Shown here: positions 43,326 to 51,844 of the stretch, piece after piece
Position numbering within the stretch: the first letter of the stretch is position 1
Layout of the letters: every line of letters begins with the position of its first letter
NCBI GenBank assembly: GCA_900549475.1
Contig: UROF01000007.1
Coordinates: 35,371-99,370 of the forward strand
Reading direction: 5' to 3'
DNA: 64,000 nt
DNA from: an uncultured Eubacteriales bacterium
Lineage (GTDB): Bacteria > Bacillota > Clostridia > Oscillospirales > Oscillospiraceae
Notes under the pieces: model-generated
What the model saw: the letters and a program-made list of their open reading frames with translations, nothing else
What the model was told of the DNA's origin: nothing
Databases searched by the model: none
Position numbers and translations under genes: made by a program

Positions 43326-44971
43326 AGAAAAAGATTTTCCGCACCATTTTGGCAGTGGGCGGTGTGATTATTCTGCTGAGCACGATCCTGTTCTGTACGG
43401 TGCTGCTGCGGCACTATACGGTCCGGGTCTTTGATGAACTGGAGATGGAGGCGGTACTGGCTGCCCGGGGCGTGGAGCTGGAGGGAGAAGCCTATCTTGA
43501 CGGCCTCGATCTGGAAAACCGTATCACCTGGATCTCCGGCGACGGCAGCGTCCTCTATGATTCCCAGGCCAACGCCGGGTCCATGGAGAACCATCTGCAG
43601 CGGGAGGAGGTCCAGGAGGCTCTCTCCGGCAAGGTGGGGGAAGCCACCCGCTACTCCGACACTTTGGCCACCAAGACATTGTATGTGGCCCTGCCCCTCT
43701 CCGACGGCAGCGTGCTGCGGGTGGCCAGCGACCAGAGCTCTGTAGTATCCCTGGTGCTGGAGCTGATCCCCTCCCTGCTGGTGGTGCTGGCCCTGACCAT
43801 TGCCCTGGGGGCCTTCCTGGCCTACCGGCTGTCCCGGGCTATTATCCAGCCCATCCTGACGCTGGATCTTGCCCATCCGGAGGACTGTGACACCTATGAG
43901 GAATTGACGCCCCTTCTGCGGCGGATCCATACCCAGAGCGATACCATCCAGAGCCAGATGGAGAAGCTGGAGCAGCAGCGCTCTGAGTTTACCGCCATTA
44001 CGGAGAACATGAGCGAGGGCTTCCTCCTCATGGACAGCCGCACCAACCTCCTCTCCTGCAACTCCAGCGCCCTGCGGCTGCTGGATGCACCGGAGGCCAA
44101 AGTGGGAGAAAGCGTGCTGCACCTCAGCCGGGCGGAGGGCTTCCGCCGGGTGGTGGACGAGGCTCTGGCGGGCCAGCACAGCGAGGCCCTGCTGGAGCGG
44201 GAGGATAAGTGTTACCAGCTCCTGGCCAACTGCGTCAAGCGGGACGGCCAGGTAGTAGGCGCGGTGATCGCCATTCTGGACGTTACCGAGCGGGAGAGCC
44301 GGGAGGCCCTCCGCCGGGAGTTCACCGCCAACGTGTCCCACGAGCTGAAAACGCCCCTGACCGCTATCTCCGGCTTCGCGGAGCTGATGAAGACCGGCAC
44401 GGTGCCGCCGGAGACAGTGCCGGAGTTTGCCGGGGACATCTACCGGGAGGCCCAGCGCCTCATTACCCTGGTGGAGGATATCATTCATCTCAGCCAGCTG
44501 GATGAGGATGTGGTGCCTATGGAGCGGGGCCAGGTGGACCTGACCGGCATAGCCCGGGATGTGGTCCTGCGGCTGACGCCTGCGGCAGAAAAAGCCGGTG
44601 TCACCATTTCCCTCACCGGTGGGGAGACCATGGTAGAGGGTGTGCGCCAGGTGCTGGACGAGATGGTGGCCAACCTGGTGGACAACGCCATCAAGTACAA
44701 CCGCCCCGGTGGCAGTGTGGCCGTCACGGTGGACATGGCGGATGGCAAGCCTCGCCTCACTGTCCGGGATACCGGCATCGGTATTCCCGCCGCCCATCAG
44801 GAGCGGGTGTTCGAGCGGTTCTACCGGGTGGATAAGAGCCACTCCAAGGAGGTGGGCGGTACGGGCCTTGGCCTGTCCATCGTCAAACACGCCGCCGCCT
44901 ACCACAATGCCTCCGTGACAATGGAGAGCACCGAGGGCGTGGGCACTACCGTTACCGTCCAGTGGCGGTAA
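43322..44971 (+). CDS. phoR: Phosphate sensor histidine kinase PhoR
   Basis: A 549-residue membrane kinase. Membrane helices at about 7-29 and 147-167 flank a small extracytoplasmic domain; then come a HAMP/linker coil, a PAS-like domain (about 220-320), the HisKA site H340 in NVSHELKTPLTAISGF, and HATPase_c with DNAIKYNRPGG, DTGIGIP and GTGLGLSIVKHAA. It phosphorylates the adjacent regulator. A strong terminator follows the stop, closing the pst-pho unit. Confidence 0.95.
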   Translation: MKKKIFRTILAVGGVIILLSTILFCTVLLRHYTVRVFDELEMEAVLAARGVELEGEAYLDGLDLENRITWISGDGSVLYDSQANAGSMENHLQREEVQEALSGKVGEATRYSDTLATKTLYVALPLSDGSVLRVASDQSSVVSLVLELIPSLLVVLALTIALGAFLAYRLSRAIIQPILTLDLAHPEDCDTYEELTPLLRRIHTQSDTIQSQMEKLEQQRSEFTAITENMSEGFLLMDSRTNLLSCNSSALRLLDAPEAKVGESVLHLSRAEGFRRVVDEALAGQHSEALLEREDKCYQLLANCVKRDGQVVGAVIAILDVTERESREALRREFTANVSHELKTPLTAISGFAELMKTGTVPPETVPEFAGDIYREAQRLITLVEDIIHLSQLDEDVVPMERGQVDLTGIARDVVLRLTPAAEKAGVTISLTGGETMVEGVRQVLDEMVANLVDNAIKYNRPGGSVAVTVDMADGKPRLTVRDTGIGIPAAHQERVFERFYRVDKSHSKEVGGTGLGLSIVKHAAAYHNASVTMESTEGVGTTVTVQWR

Positions 44972-45000
44972 GAACACCTGCCCATTTTCCAGGCGACAGA

Positions 45001-45035
45001 AAGGCCGTCCGGCATGAAGCCGGACGGCCTTTTTC
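45001..45035 (+). terminator. Terminator of the pst-pho operon
   Basis: A 13-bp perfect stem (45001-45013 with 45019-45031) with ATGAA loop and a T-rich tail. Confidence 0.92.
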
Positions 45036-45055
45036 TGCCAATTACCGAAAATGTC

Positions 45056-45086
45056 TTGACTGTAAACCTACTTTACCCCTTATAAT
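45056..45086 (+). promoter_or_regulatory. MerR-type promoter and operator
   Basis: TTGACT (45056-45061) and TATAAT (45081-45086) are separated by 19 bases instead of 17. The spacer contains the inverted repeat GTAAA-CCTAC-TTTAC (45062-45076). Overlong spacers with an internal dyad are the hallmark of promoters activated by MerR-family DNA distortion, and the gene immediately downstream encodes a MerR domain. Confidence 0.85.
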
Positions 45087-45119
45087 CGGCAGTAAGAAAG
45101 GGAAAAAGGAGGGTGGCCC

Positions 45120-46682
45120 ATGACCATCCGTGAGATCGAGGAGCAGCTGGGCATCCCCCGGGCCACAGTGCGCTACTATGAGCGGGAGGGGCTTCTCACC
45201 CCCGCCCGGGGCGGCAACAACTACCGGGACTATACCCAGGAGGACCTGGACACACTGGAGAAGATCTGTCTCCTCCGGCAGCTGGACATGCCCCTGGATA
45301 CTATCAAGGCAGTGCAGCGGGGGGAGGTGCCTCTCCGGGAGGCCCTGGAGCGGCAGGAAAAGCTGCTGGAGGACGGAGCGGAGCGCCGGCGCCGGGCCAC
45401 GGAGCTGTGCCGCAGTCTCCTCCGGGACAATGTTACCTATCCGGCCCTGGATGTGGGACGGTATCGGGAGGCCCCTGCCCTGCCGGATAGTGGCTCTGCC
45501 GGGGGTGGTGATACTTCTCAGGCAGCACCGGCTGCCTCCCCGGCTCCCGGACGCTGGCTGCCGGAATTGCCGCCACTGCCGGCGGGGGCCGTGTGGGCCT
45601 ACAGCCCCTGGCAGCGGTTCTGGGCACGAAGCCTGGACATGGCCATAGCCGAGTTGCTGGTGGTGACGGTGCTGTCCCTGGTGTTTCATGTCAGTGTGAT
45701 CAGCAATGATTCCACCCTGTTCAGCATCGGGTATACCATACTGACCTGGCTGGTGGTGTTTCTGGCGGAACCCACTTTTTTGACCCTCTGGGGAACCACC
45801 CCGGGCAAGTGGCTGCTGGGCCTGCGGGTGGAGGACGACTACGGCCGTAAGCTCACCTGGGGAGCGGGGTTTCTCCGCTGCTGGGGTGTGCTGGTCACCG
45901 GCTACGGCTTTCATATCCCCATCTACAGCCTGTGGCGGGCGTGGAAGTGCTACAAAGCCTGCCGGGAGGAGGAACCTCTCTCCTATGACCAGGAGAACCG
46001 GTACTACAGCCAGGTGGGAGACCGCTGGCGCTGGCGGGCCGTGGGAGCGGTCCTGGTATCTCTTGTGCTGGTGGCAGCAGCCGTCCTGGTGAGTTTCCAG
46101 GCTGTTCTGCCGCCCAACCGGGGAGAGCTGACCCGGAAGGAATTTTATGAAAACGTCTCCGCCCTCTCCGGCAACGGCTATTGGAGTGACCTGAGTCTCA
46201 GTGACGGCAGCATGTGGATCGACGATGAGGGGTATCTTCTCTATGACCGGCAGGACATCATCTTTGAGGACAGCCAGGGCCGGATGCTGCGCTATGGCGA
46301 CCGGATGGAGGACGTGCCTCTCTATACCCTGGAGACCGATGGCAGCGGCATTGTCACGGCGGTATGCATGGAGTGGGAGGCAGACTGGGCGGCGGGAGGC
46401 GCGGTGCTGCCCATTGACCGGGCGATCCTGGCCACAGCCTCCTTCCAGGGCAGCGCCGTCGGGCCGCTGGAGCTGATGGAGAGCCCCATCCTGCAGGCGC
46501 TGCAGAATATGGGCGAGCTGCCTGACGGAGAACCGGTGACGGTGGAGAGCGGAGATTTTACCGCCACGCTGACCCTGTCAGGGGAAAATTATCAGGGGGG
46601 CTTCTTCGGGCTGATTTTTACGCAGGAGGAGGGGCAGCCCGGCAGCTGTCACTTCACCTTCCGGCTGGAGAAAGCGGGATAA
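45120..46682 (+). CDS. MerR-domain regulator fused to an RDD membrane domain
   Basis: A 520-residue protein. Residues 1-75 are a MerR winged helix (TIREIEEQLGIPRATVRYYEREGLL) with a short coil to about 105. After a Ser/Ala/Pro linker, residues 160-285 form an RDD-like membrane domain (WQRFWARSLDMAIAELL, LAEPTFLTLWGTTPGKWLLGLRV). One more helix (about 306-330) precedes an extracytoplasmic ~190-residue C-terminus without recognised family. This makes a membrane-anchored transcription factor. AAGGAGG precedes the ATG. Its own promoter has MerR-type geometry, indicating autoregulation. Monocistronic, with a terminator after it. Confidence 0.85.
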   Translation: MTIREIEEQLGIPRATVRYYEREGLLTPARGGNNYRDYTQEDLDTLEKICLLRQLDMPLDTIKAVQRGEVPLREALERQEKLLEDGAERRRRATELCRSLLRDNVTYPALDVGRYREAPALPDSGSAGGGDTSQAAPAASPAPGRWLPELPPLPAGAVWAYSPWQRFWARSLDMAIAELLVVTVLSLVFHVSVISNDSTLFSIGYTILTWLVVFLAEPTFLTLWGTTPGKWLLGLRVEDDYGRKLTWGAGFLRCWGVLVTGYGFHIPIYSLWRAWKCYKACREEEPLSYDQENRYYSQVGDRWRWRAVGAVLVSLVLVAAAVLVSFQAVLPPNRGELTRKEFYENVSALSGNGYWSDLSLSDGSMWIDDEGYLLYDRQDIIFEDSQGRMLRYGDRMEDVPLYTLETDGSGIVTAVCMEWEADWAAGGAVLPIDRAILATASFQGSAVGPLELMESPILQALQNMGELPDGEPVTVESGDFTATLTLSGENYQGGFFGLIFTQEEGQPGSCHFTFRLEKAG

Positions 46683-46688
46683 TGACTT

Positions 46689-46719
46689 GGGGAGGGGCAA
46701 AGGCCTCTCCCCTTTTCTT
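46689..46719 (+). terminator. Terminator of the MerR-RDD gene
   Basis: A 10-bp stem (46689-46698 with 46703-46712, one G-U pair) followed by TTTTCTTT. Confidence 0.85.
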
Positions 46720-46828
46720 TCTGGAGACACAACACAAATGCTGCCCTTAGGCGGCAGAGGAGGCAGCCTGGGCTGGGCAGGTTCTGACGGACGATGCAGA
46801 AAGAACAGAGTAATAGTCGGTTATCATA

Positions 46829-46857
46829 AATTATTTAATGTTTATCATTAAATAATT
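46829..46857. promoter_or_regulatory. Palindromic operator upstream of the DUF2975/XRE pair
   Basis: A perfect 12-bp inverted repeat, AATTATTTAATG and CATTAAATAATT, separated by TTTAT, ending just before the -35 element. It is very AT-rich within GC-rich surroundings. The likely binder is the XRE regulator encoded at 47430. Confidence 0.65.
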
Positions 46858-46858
46858 A

Positions 46859-46888
46859 TTGACAAATGAAGAGGCTCTCTGCTATACT
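46859..46888 (+). promoter_or_regulatory. Sigma-A promoter of the DUF2975/XRE pair
   Basis: TTGACA (46859-46864) and TATACT (46883-46888), spacer 18 bases, 31 bases before the start codon. Confidence 0.75.
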
Positions 46889-46919
46889 GCAGGTAGATGA
46901 CAGAGAGGAGGAGACCTGG

Positions 46920-47417
46920 ATGAACGAGAGCAACAAGGAGCTGCTGCGGCTGCGCAAGTGGGCCCATGGGCTGTTTGTCCTTCTGGTGCTGCTGCTGTTG
47001 GCCAAGGTTCTGTGGGAGAGTGTTAACTTTATCTTTTATGTAAAGAACGCCTTGGAAAATGACCCCTCCTCCATGCAGCTGGGGCCAATGGATATCCCGA
47101 TGGCGGCGGTAGTACTGGCGTACCGAATCGGGATGGAGGTGGTGGCCTTGATGATCCTGCGCTCCCTGTGGACGGAGGAGACGCCCTTCCTGATGAAGAT
47201 TGTCCGGCGGATGAAGGCCCTTGCTCTGGCATTGGTTCTCTTTGAGCCCTGTATACGGCTGCTGGTCTATTGGCAGGTACAGTTCACCGGTTCTACGAAC
47301 ATCAACTTTGGCGCGACGCCTGGGTTCTTCCTGCCTGCGGCGGCGGTGGTCTACTGTCTGGCCCTGGTGTTCCAGTACGGCGTGATCCTCCAGACTCAGG
47401 CCGACGAGACACTGTAA
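46920..47417 (+). CDS. DUF2975-family membrane protein
   Basis: A 165-residue protein with four predicted membrane helices (about 12-30, 56-80, 97-118 and 130-155) and the family-like pairing with a small XRE regulator 12 bases downstream. ATG at 46920 follows AGGAGGAG; an upstream in-frame ATG would overlap the promoter and is rejected. Function is unknown; this gene pair is widespread in Firmicutes and is often treated as a membrane-linked regulatory pair. Confidence 0.75.
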   Translation: MNESNKELLRLRKWAHGLFVLLVLLLLAKVLWESVNFIFYVKNALENDPSSMQLGPMDIPMAAVVLAYRIGMEVVALMILRSLWTEETPFLMKIVRRMKALALALVLFEPCIRLLVYWQVQFTGSTNINFGATPGFFLPAAAVVYCLALVFQYGVILQTQADETL

Positions 47418-47429
47418 GGAGGGAGCACC

Positions 47430-47648
47430 ATGCCGATCATTCTGCGCCTGGACCGGGTCATGGCGGACCGGAAGATCTCCCTCAACCATCTGGCGGAGCA
47501 GGTGGGCATCTCCAATGTGAACCTCTCCAAGATCAAGACGGGCAAGATCAGCGCCATCCGCTTTTCCACTCTGGAGGCCATCTGCGACGTGCTGGACTGC
47601 CAGCCGGGGGACATCCTGGAGTTTCAGCGGGAGGAGGAAAAAGACTGA
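47430..47648 (+). CDS. Small XRE (Cro/CI) family regulator, YozG-like
   Basis: A 72-residue helix-turn-helix protein: LDRVMADRKISLNHLAEQVGISNVNLSKIKTGK, then FSTLEAICDVLDCQPGDILEF. This is the compact YozG type that accompanies DUF2975 membrane proteins. GGAGGG precedes the ATG. It probably binds the palindrome at 46829-46857 and represses its own pair. Confidence 0.9.
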   Translation: MPIILRLDRVMADRKISLNHLAEQVGISNVNLSKIKTGKISAIRFSTLEAICDVLDCQPGDILEFQREEEKD

Positions 47649-47730
47649 TTTTCCGCCATCGGGACGGCCATGCCCGGGTAAAAAAGCAAAATTTCCCCTT
47701 GCCAAGGGGAAAAAACTGTGTTATGGTGTA

Positions 47731-47912
47731 GGCATCACGATAGAGGTTGCGGACGCGAAGAACCGGAGGGAGCCGGCAGGCTGAGAACTCCGGGGAGGCA
47801 GATCCGCCGAATTCCGCCGCCGGGCGCGGCTGCGGGATGGGGTCGGGGAGAATATCTCCGTCACTGTCCACGGGAGAAGTTTCCCGTGGTTGCGCTATCT
47901 GCTTACGATGCC
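47731..47912 (+). promoter_or_regulatory. Lysine riboswitch (L box) upstream of dapA
   Basis: GGCATC (47731-47736) pairs with GATGCC (47907-47912) to close the multihelix junction. Within it lie the conserved ATAGAGGTTGCG start, an AGGCTGAGA-type turn region, GGAGAATATCTCC and TCACTGTC near the 3' side, as in L-box RNAs. It precedes dapA, the first committed lysine gene, and is followed by an intrinsic terminator, so lysine should shut the operon down. Confidence 0.85.
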
Positions 47913-47924
47913 AGTGCTGTGCAA

Positions 47925-47956
47925 AGTCGGTAGGGAGCGCCTGCCGGCTTTTTTTG
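47925..47956 (+). terminator. Terminator of the lysine riboswitch
   Basis: A 10-bp stem (47925-47934 with 47940-47949, two G-U pairs) and a T tail, 60 bases before dapA. Confidence 0.85.
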
Positions 47957-48015
47957 TTACAAAATTCCGGCAGATGCCGCATATCGTCCAAAACATTTTT
48001 TCAGGAGGAACGAAC

Positions 48016-48906
48016 ATGGATATCCGCAATCTGAAGGGCTCCATCGTAGCCCTGGTCACTCCCTTCAACGCCGACGGCAGCGTGAATTTTGACAAGCTCC
48101 GGGAACTGGTGGAGTGGCATATCGAGAACAAGACCGACGCCATCCTGACCCTGGGTACTACCGGTGAGAGCTCCACCATGACCCACGAGGAGGACGACGC
48201 CACCCTGCGCTGCGTCATCGAGGCGGCGGCGGGCCGGGTCCCGGTGATTGCCGGTACCGGCTCCAACAGCACCGAGACCATGCTGGAGAAGAGCCTCCGG
48301 GCGGAGAAGCTGGGGGCCGACGGTCTGCTTCTCATCACTCCCTACTACAACAAGGCCAATGCCGAGGGTATGTACCGCCACTTTGTCACCGTGGCCGACG
48401 CGGTGAATATCCCCTGCATCCTCTATAACGTCCCTGGCCGTACCGGCTGCTCCATCTCCGTGGAGAATGTGGAGCGCCTTTCCCAGCACCCCAATATCTG
48501 CGGCATCAAGGAAGCCAGCGGTGATATGTCCTACGCCATGAAGATCGCCCACTGCATCGGCCCCGATTTTGCCCTCTGGTGCGGCAACGACGACATCACC
48601 ATCCCCCTCCTCTCCATCGGCGGCAGCGGCGTCATCTCCGTGTGGGCCAATGTCATGCCCCGGGAGGTCCACGACATGGTCATGGACTACCTGGAGGGCC
48701 GCCGGGAGCAGGCTATGGCCACAGCGGTGAAGTATCTGGCTCTGGCCAACGGCCTCTTCATGGAGGTCAATCCCATTCCCGTCAAGACCGCCCTGAATAT
48801 GATGGGCAAGGAGGTAGGATCCTTCCGTCTGCCTCTCTATGAGATGACGGAAGCCCACCAGGCCCAGCTGCGGCAGCTGCTGCGGGATGCGGGGGTGATC
48901 GCATGA
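48016..48906 (+). CDS. dapA: 4-hydroxy-tetrahydrodipicolinate synthase DapA
   Basis: A 296-residue aldolase of the NAL family. Schiff-base Lys165 lies in CGIKEASGD, Tyr137 in ILYNVPGRTG, and the TLGTTGESSTM motif carries the catalytic Thr. It condenses pyruvate with aspartate semialdehyde. ATG at 48016 follows AGGAGGAA; a longer in-frame extension would begin inside the riboswitch region and is rejected. First gene of dapA-dapB-dapH. Confidence 0.97.
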   Translation: MDIRNLKGSIVALVTPFNADGSVNFDKLRELVEWHIENKTDAILTLGTTGESSTMTHEEDDATLRCVIEAAAGRVPVIAGTGSNSTETMLEKSLRAEKLGADGLLLITPYYNKANAEGMYRHFVTVADAVNIPCILYNVPGRTGCSISVENVERLSQHPNICGIKEASGDMSYAMKIAHCIGPDFALWCGNDDITIPLLSIGGSGVISVWANVMPREVHDMVMDYLEGRREQAMATAVKYLALANGLFMEVNPIPVKTALNMMGKEVGSFRLPLYEMTEAHQAQLRQLLRDAGVIA

Positions 48907-49625
48907 GGATCCTGCTGGTAGGCCACGGCCGTATGGGCCGCCTCATTGAGCAGACGGCCCTGGCCGCCGGCGATGAGATTGCCGCCGTGGTAGATATCGA
49001 CAACATCTCTGATCTGGAGAAGATGGGAAAGGTGGCCGACGTGGTCATCGACTTCTCCAACCCCGCCGCTCTGCCGGCGGTGGCGGCCTACGTCCGCCGT
49101 ACCGGCACTGCCCTTCTCTCCGGCACCACCGGCTGCACGGCCTCCGATATGGCGGTGTTCACCCAGCTGGGCCAGTACGCCCCGGTGATGCACAGCGCCA
49201 ACTACTCCGTGGGAGTAGCGGTGTTCCGCCGGGTGCTGGAGCAGATCAGCGACGTGCTGAAGCCGGACTTTGACATCGAGATCGTGGAGACCCACCACAA
49301 CCAGAAGGTGGACGCCCCCAGCGGCACGGCAAAGCTGCTGCTGGACGCCATTGACCCCGGCCACGAGTATACGCCGGTGTATGGCCGTCAGGGCAACTGC
49401 GGCAAGCGTTCTCCCAAGGAGATCGGTGTCCACGCCCTCCGGGGCGGTACTGAGGCCGGCACCCATACCGTCAGCTTCTTTGGTGTGGATGAGGTCTTTG
49501 AGATCACCCACCGGGCCTCTTCCCGGCAGATTTTTGTCAACGGGGCCCTGCACATGGCCCGGAAGCTGTATCGGATGCCCAAGGGCCGCTACGATCTACA
49601 GGATATCTTATTTGGAGGAAAGTAA
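48903..49625 (+). CDS. dapB: 4-hydroxy-tetrahydrodipicolinate reductase DapB
   Basis: A 240-residue reductase. The NAD(P) loop is VGHGRMGRLIEQ, and the signature ETHHNQKVDAPSGTAK holds the catalytic His pair and Lys. It reduces dihydrodipicolinate. It overlaps dapA by 4 bases and dapH by 1 base, a tightly coupled operon. Shorter than the ~270-residue enterobacterial form, normal for clostridia. Confidence 0.97.
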   Translation: MRILLVGHGRMGRLIEQTALAAGDEIAAVVDIDNISDLEKMGKVADVVIDFSNPAALPAVAAYVRRTGTALLSGTTGCTASDMAVFTQLGQYAPVMHSANYSVGVAVFRRVLEQISDVLKPDFDIEIVETHHNQKVDAPSGTAKLLLDAIDPGHEYTPVYGRQGNCGKRSPKEIGVHALRGGTEAGTHTVSFFGVDEVFEITHRASSRQIFVNGALHMARKLYRMPKGRYDLQDILFGGK

Positions 49626-50320
49626 TGAACGCACAGGAGATCATCGCCTACATCGCCGCCGCGGAGAAAAAGACACCGGTGAAGGTATACGTCAATGAGA
49701 CCGCCCCCATCGACTACGGTGAGGCCACCGTGTTCGGCGAGGGCCGCAGCAAGGTGGTATTCGGGGACTGGCGGCAGCTGGGGCCCATCCTGACCGCCAA
49801 CGCCGGCAGCATCGCCGACCTGGTGGTGGAGAGCGACCGGCGCAACAGCGCCATTCCCCTGCTGGATATGAAGGGGATCAACGCCCGCATCGAGCCCGGC
49901 GCCATCATCCGGGAGCAGGTGGAGATCGGGGACAACGCCGTTATCATGATGGGTGCGGTGATCAACATCGGTGCCGTCATCGGCGCGGGCACCATGATCG
50001 ACATGGGCGCCATTCTGGGCGGCCGTGCCACTGTGGGTAAGAACTGCCATATCGGCGCCGGGGCCGTCCTGGCTGGTGTTATCGAGCCCGCCAGCGCCAC
50101 CCCCGTCATCGTGGAGGACGGCGTGCTGGTGGGAGCCAACGCCGTGGTCATTGAGGGCGTCCACGTGGGTAAGGGCGCGGTGGTGGCCGCCGGTGCGGTG
50201 GTCATCGAGGACGTGCCGGAGAATGCGGTAGTGGCAGGCTGCCCCGCCCGGATCATCAAGATGAAGGACGAGGGCACCACCCAAAAGACCGCCCTGGAGG
50301 CGGCTCTGCGGACCCTGTAA
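49625..50320 (+). CDS. dapH: Tetrahydrodipicolinate N-acetyltransferase DapH
   Basis: A 231-residue left-handed beta-helix acyltransferase: hexapeptide repeats run from about residue 90 to 200 (IEPGAIIREQVEIGDNAVI and following), with the DapH-type N-terminal domain MNAQEIIAYIAAAEKKTPVK. It makes N-acetyl-2-amino-6-oxopimelate, so the lysine/diaminopimelate route here is the acetylase branch. AGGAGG lies inside dapB's end. Confidence 0.95.
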   Translation: MNAQEIIAYIAAAEKKTPVKVYVNETAPIDYGEATVFGEGRSKVVFGDWRQLGPILTANAGSIADLVVESDRRNSAIPLLDMKGINARIEPGAIIREQVEIGDNAVIMMGAVINIGAVIGAGTMIDMGAILGGRATVGKNCHIGAGAVLAGVIEPASATPVIVEDGVLVGANAVVIEGVHVGKGAVVAAGAVVIEDVPENAVVAGCPARIIKMKDEGTTQKTALEAALRTL

Positions 50321-50343
50321 ACCGGGTCGGACAGCGGAAAAAT

Positions 50344-50385
50344 AAGAGGCGCGGGAGAGAGCAGTCTTTTCCCGCGCCTCTTTTG
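50344..50385 (+). terminator. Terminator of the dap operon
   Basis: A 13-bp stem (50344-50356 with 50370-50382) followed by TTG. Confidence 0.85.
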
Positions 50386-50405
50386 ACGGGATAGAGAAAG
50401 TTCCC

Positions 50406-50439
50406 TTGCCTGTCGGCGGGAATTCCGGTATAATAAGGG
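50406..50439 (+). promoter_or_regulatory. Sigma-A promoter of the glycosyltransferase gene
   Basis: TTGCCT near 50406 and TATAAT near 50431, spacer about 17-19 bases, about 40 bases before the start codon. Confidence 0.6.
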
Positions 50440-50476
50440 CACATATTGTGTCAGACCGTCGTTTTGTGAGGGATAT

Positions 50477-51640
50477 ATGAAGATATTGATTACGACAGAC
50501 TGGTACGCCCCCGTGGTCAACGGTGTGGTGGTATCGGTACTGTTATTGCAGCGGGAGTTGGAGAAACTGGGCCATGAGGTGCGGGTAGTGACCTTGGCAC
50601 CGGGACTGCGGTCTTTTCGAAAGGGGCAGATTTACTACATCGGCTCCGTGAGCGCGGAGAAGATCTACCCCGGCGCCCGGCTGCGGCTGGGCCGTTCCGG
50701 GGCGCTGCTGCGGCAGCTGGAGGAGTGGGGGCCGGACATCGTCCACTCCCAGTGTGAGTTCAGTACGCTGCGGGTAGCTATGGCCATCGCCCACCGGATG
50801 GATGTGCCGGTGGTCCACACCTACCACACCGTATATGAGGACTACACCCACTATCTGCCCATCGGCAAGCGGACGGGCAAACTGGTGGCCACCACCTTGT
50901 CCCGACGGGTGTGCCGGCGGGTAGCCTGCGTGGTAGTGCCCAGCGGAAAGGTGGAGCGGCTGCTGCGCTCCTACGGCGTATCCCGGCGGATCGAAGTGAT
51001 CCCCACGGGCATCGATTTGAGTGCTTACCAGCGGCAGCCGGACCCCAAGCGGCAGGAGGAGCTGCGGCGGAAGCTGGGTATCCCCAGAGGCAAGCTGGTG
51101 CTGCTGTATCTGGGCCGCATGGCCAAGGAGAAGGGCCTGGAGGAGCTGATGGGCCACCTGGCCCGGGCGGGGCGAAAGGACGCGGTGGTGCTGCTGGTGG
51201 GGGATGGCCCTGACCGGGAGGAAGTTCTCGCCTGCGCCAAGGAAAAGAAGCTGCCGGTGATTTTTGCCGGTATGGTGCCCCACGGAGAGGTGCCGGACTA
51301 CTACCGGCTGGGCGATATTTTTATTACCGCTTCCACCAGCGAGACCCAGGGGCTGACCTATTTCGAGGCCCTGGCCTCCGGCCTGCCGGTGCTCTGCCGC
51401 CGGGACCCCTGCCTGGAAGGGGTTATTGAGGACGGGATCAACGGCTGGCAGTATGAGGATCAAGAGGAGTTCTGCCGCCGGTTGGATACGTTTTGTAAAG
51501 ACAAGGAACTGCGGCAGCGGATGGCCCAGGCGGCGGAGGATACGGCGGCGCGGTTTTCCGCGGAAGCCTTCGGCCGCTCGGCGGAGGCGCTGTATCGCTC
51601 TGTGCTGGAGAAAGATGCCAAGGAGGCGGACCGCCGGTGA
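50477..51640 (+). CDS. GT4-family glycosyltransferase
   Basis: A 387-residue GT-B glycosyltransferase. The N-terminal half begins MKILITTDWYAPVVNGVV with VHTYHTVYEDYTHY; the C-terminal half has LLYLGRMAKEKG, VGDGPDREE and ETQGLTYFEALASGLPVLC, the E-x7-E retaining motif. This pattern matches diacylglycerol glucosyltransferases and related membrane-lipid glycosyltransferases of Firmicutes; the acceptor is not proven. GAGGG precedes the ATG. Apparently monocistronic. Confidence 0.9.
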   Translation: MKILITTDWYAPVVNGVVVSVLLLQRELEKLGHEVRVVTLAPGLRSFRKGQIYYIGSVSAEKIYPGARLRLGRSGALLRQLEEWGPDIVHSQCEFSTLRVAMAIAHRMDVPVVHTYHTVYEDYTHYLPIGKRTGKLVATTLSRRVCRRVACVVVPSGKVERLLRSYGVSRRIEVIPTGIDLSAYQRQPDPKRQEELRRKLGIPRGKLVLLYLGRMAKEKGLEELMGHLARAGRKDAVVLLVGDGPDREEVLACAKEKKLPVIFAGMVPHGEVPDYYRLGDIFITASTSETQGLTYFEALASGLPVLCRRDPCLEGVIEDGINGWQYEDQEEFCRRLDTFCKDKELRQRMAQAAEDTAARFSAEAFGRSAEALYRSVLEKDAKEADRR

Positions 51641-51697
51641 TGCCGGCATCCGCCTCCTTTTTACAAAATGTTCATGCAATGTTAACAAAATGATATC

Positions 51698-51725
51698 TTG
51701 ATTTTTGTGTGAAATGTGGTATACT
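51698..51725 (+). promoter_or_regulatory. Predicted promoter of the 25-codon gene
   Basis: TTGATT near 51698 and TATACT near 51720, spacer about 16 bases, about 38 bases before the small start codon. Confidence 0.6.
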
Positions 51726-51762
51726 ACAGTTGTACAAAAGAAGAAAGGAAGTGATAGCGAAT

Positions 51763-51840
51763 ATGGCATATCGGTTCACCGGTATTGACGTGGATGACAT
51801 GATCTACGGCGATTGCGACAGCATCATCAGCGAGCGGTAA
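51763..51840 (+). CDS. 25-residue protein of unknown function
   Basis: ATG at 51763 follows AAAGGAAGTGAT, and the frame runs 25 codons to TAA. The product begins MAYRFTGIDVDDMIYGD and ends ISER; it is acidic, with no signal peptide or membrane helix. The gene has its own promoter-like sequence upstream and a perfect hairpin terminator 24 bases after the stop, so it forms a complete, isolated transcription unit of about 150 bases. I know no family for it. It could instead be a leader or a dual-function RNA, since the downstream sequence is strongly structured. Confidence 0.6.
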   Translation: MAYRFTGIDVDDMIYGDCDSIISER

Positions 51841-51844
51841 AACG

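Noticed and set aside
47691..47711. TTCCCCTT/AAGGGGAA hairpin as a terminator of the XRE gene
   Set aside because: On the plus strand it is followed by A residues, not T; only the minus strand has a T-rich tail, and no minus-strand gene reads through here.
47717..48015. Small plus-strand frames upstream of dapA
   Set aside because: They overlap the lysine riboswitch and its terminator; their openness is chance.
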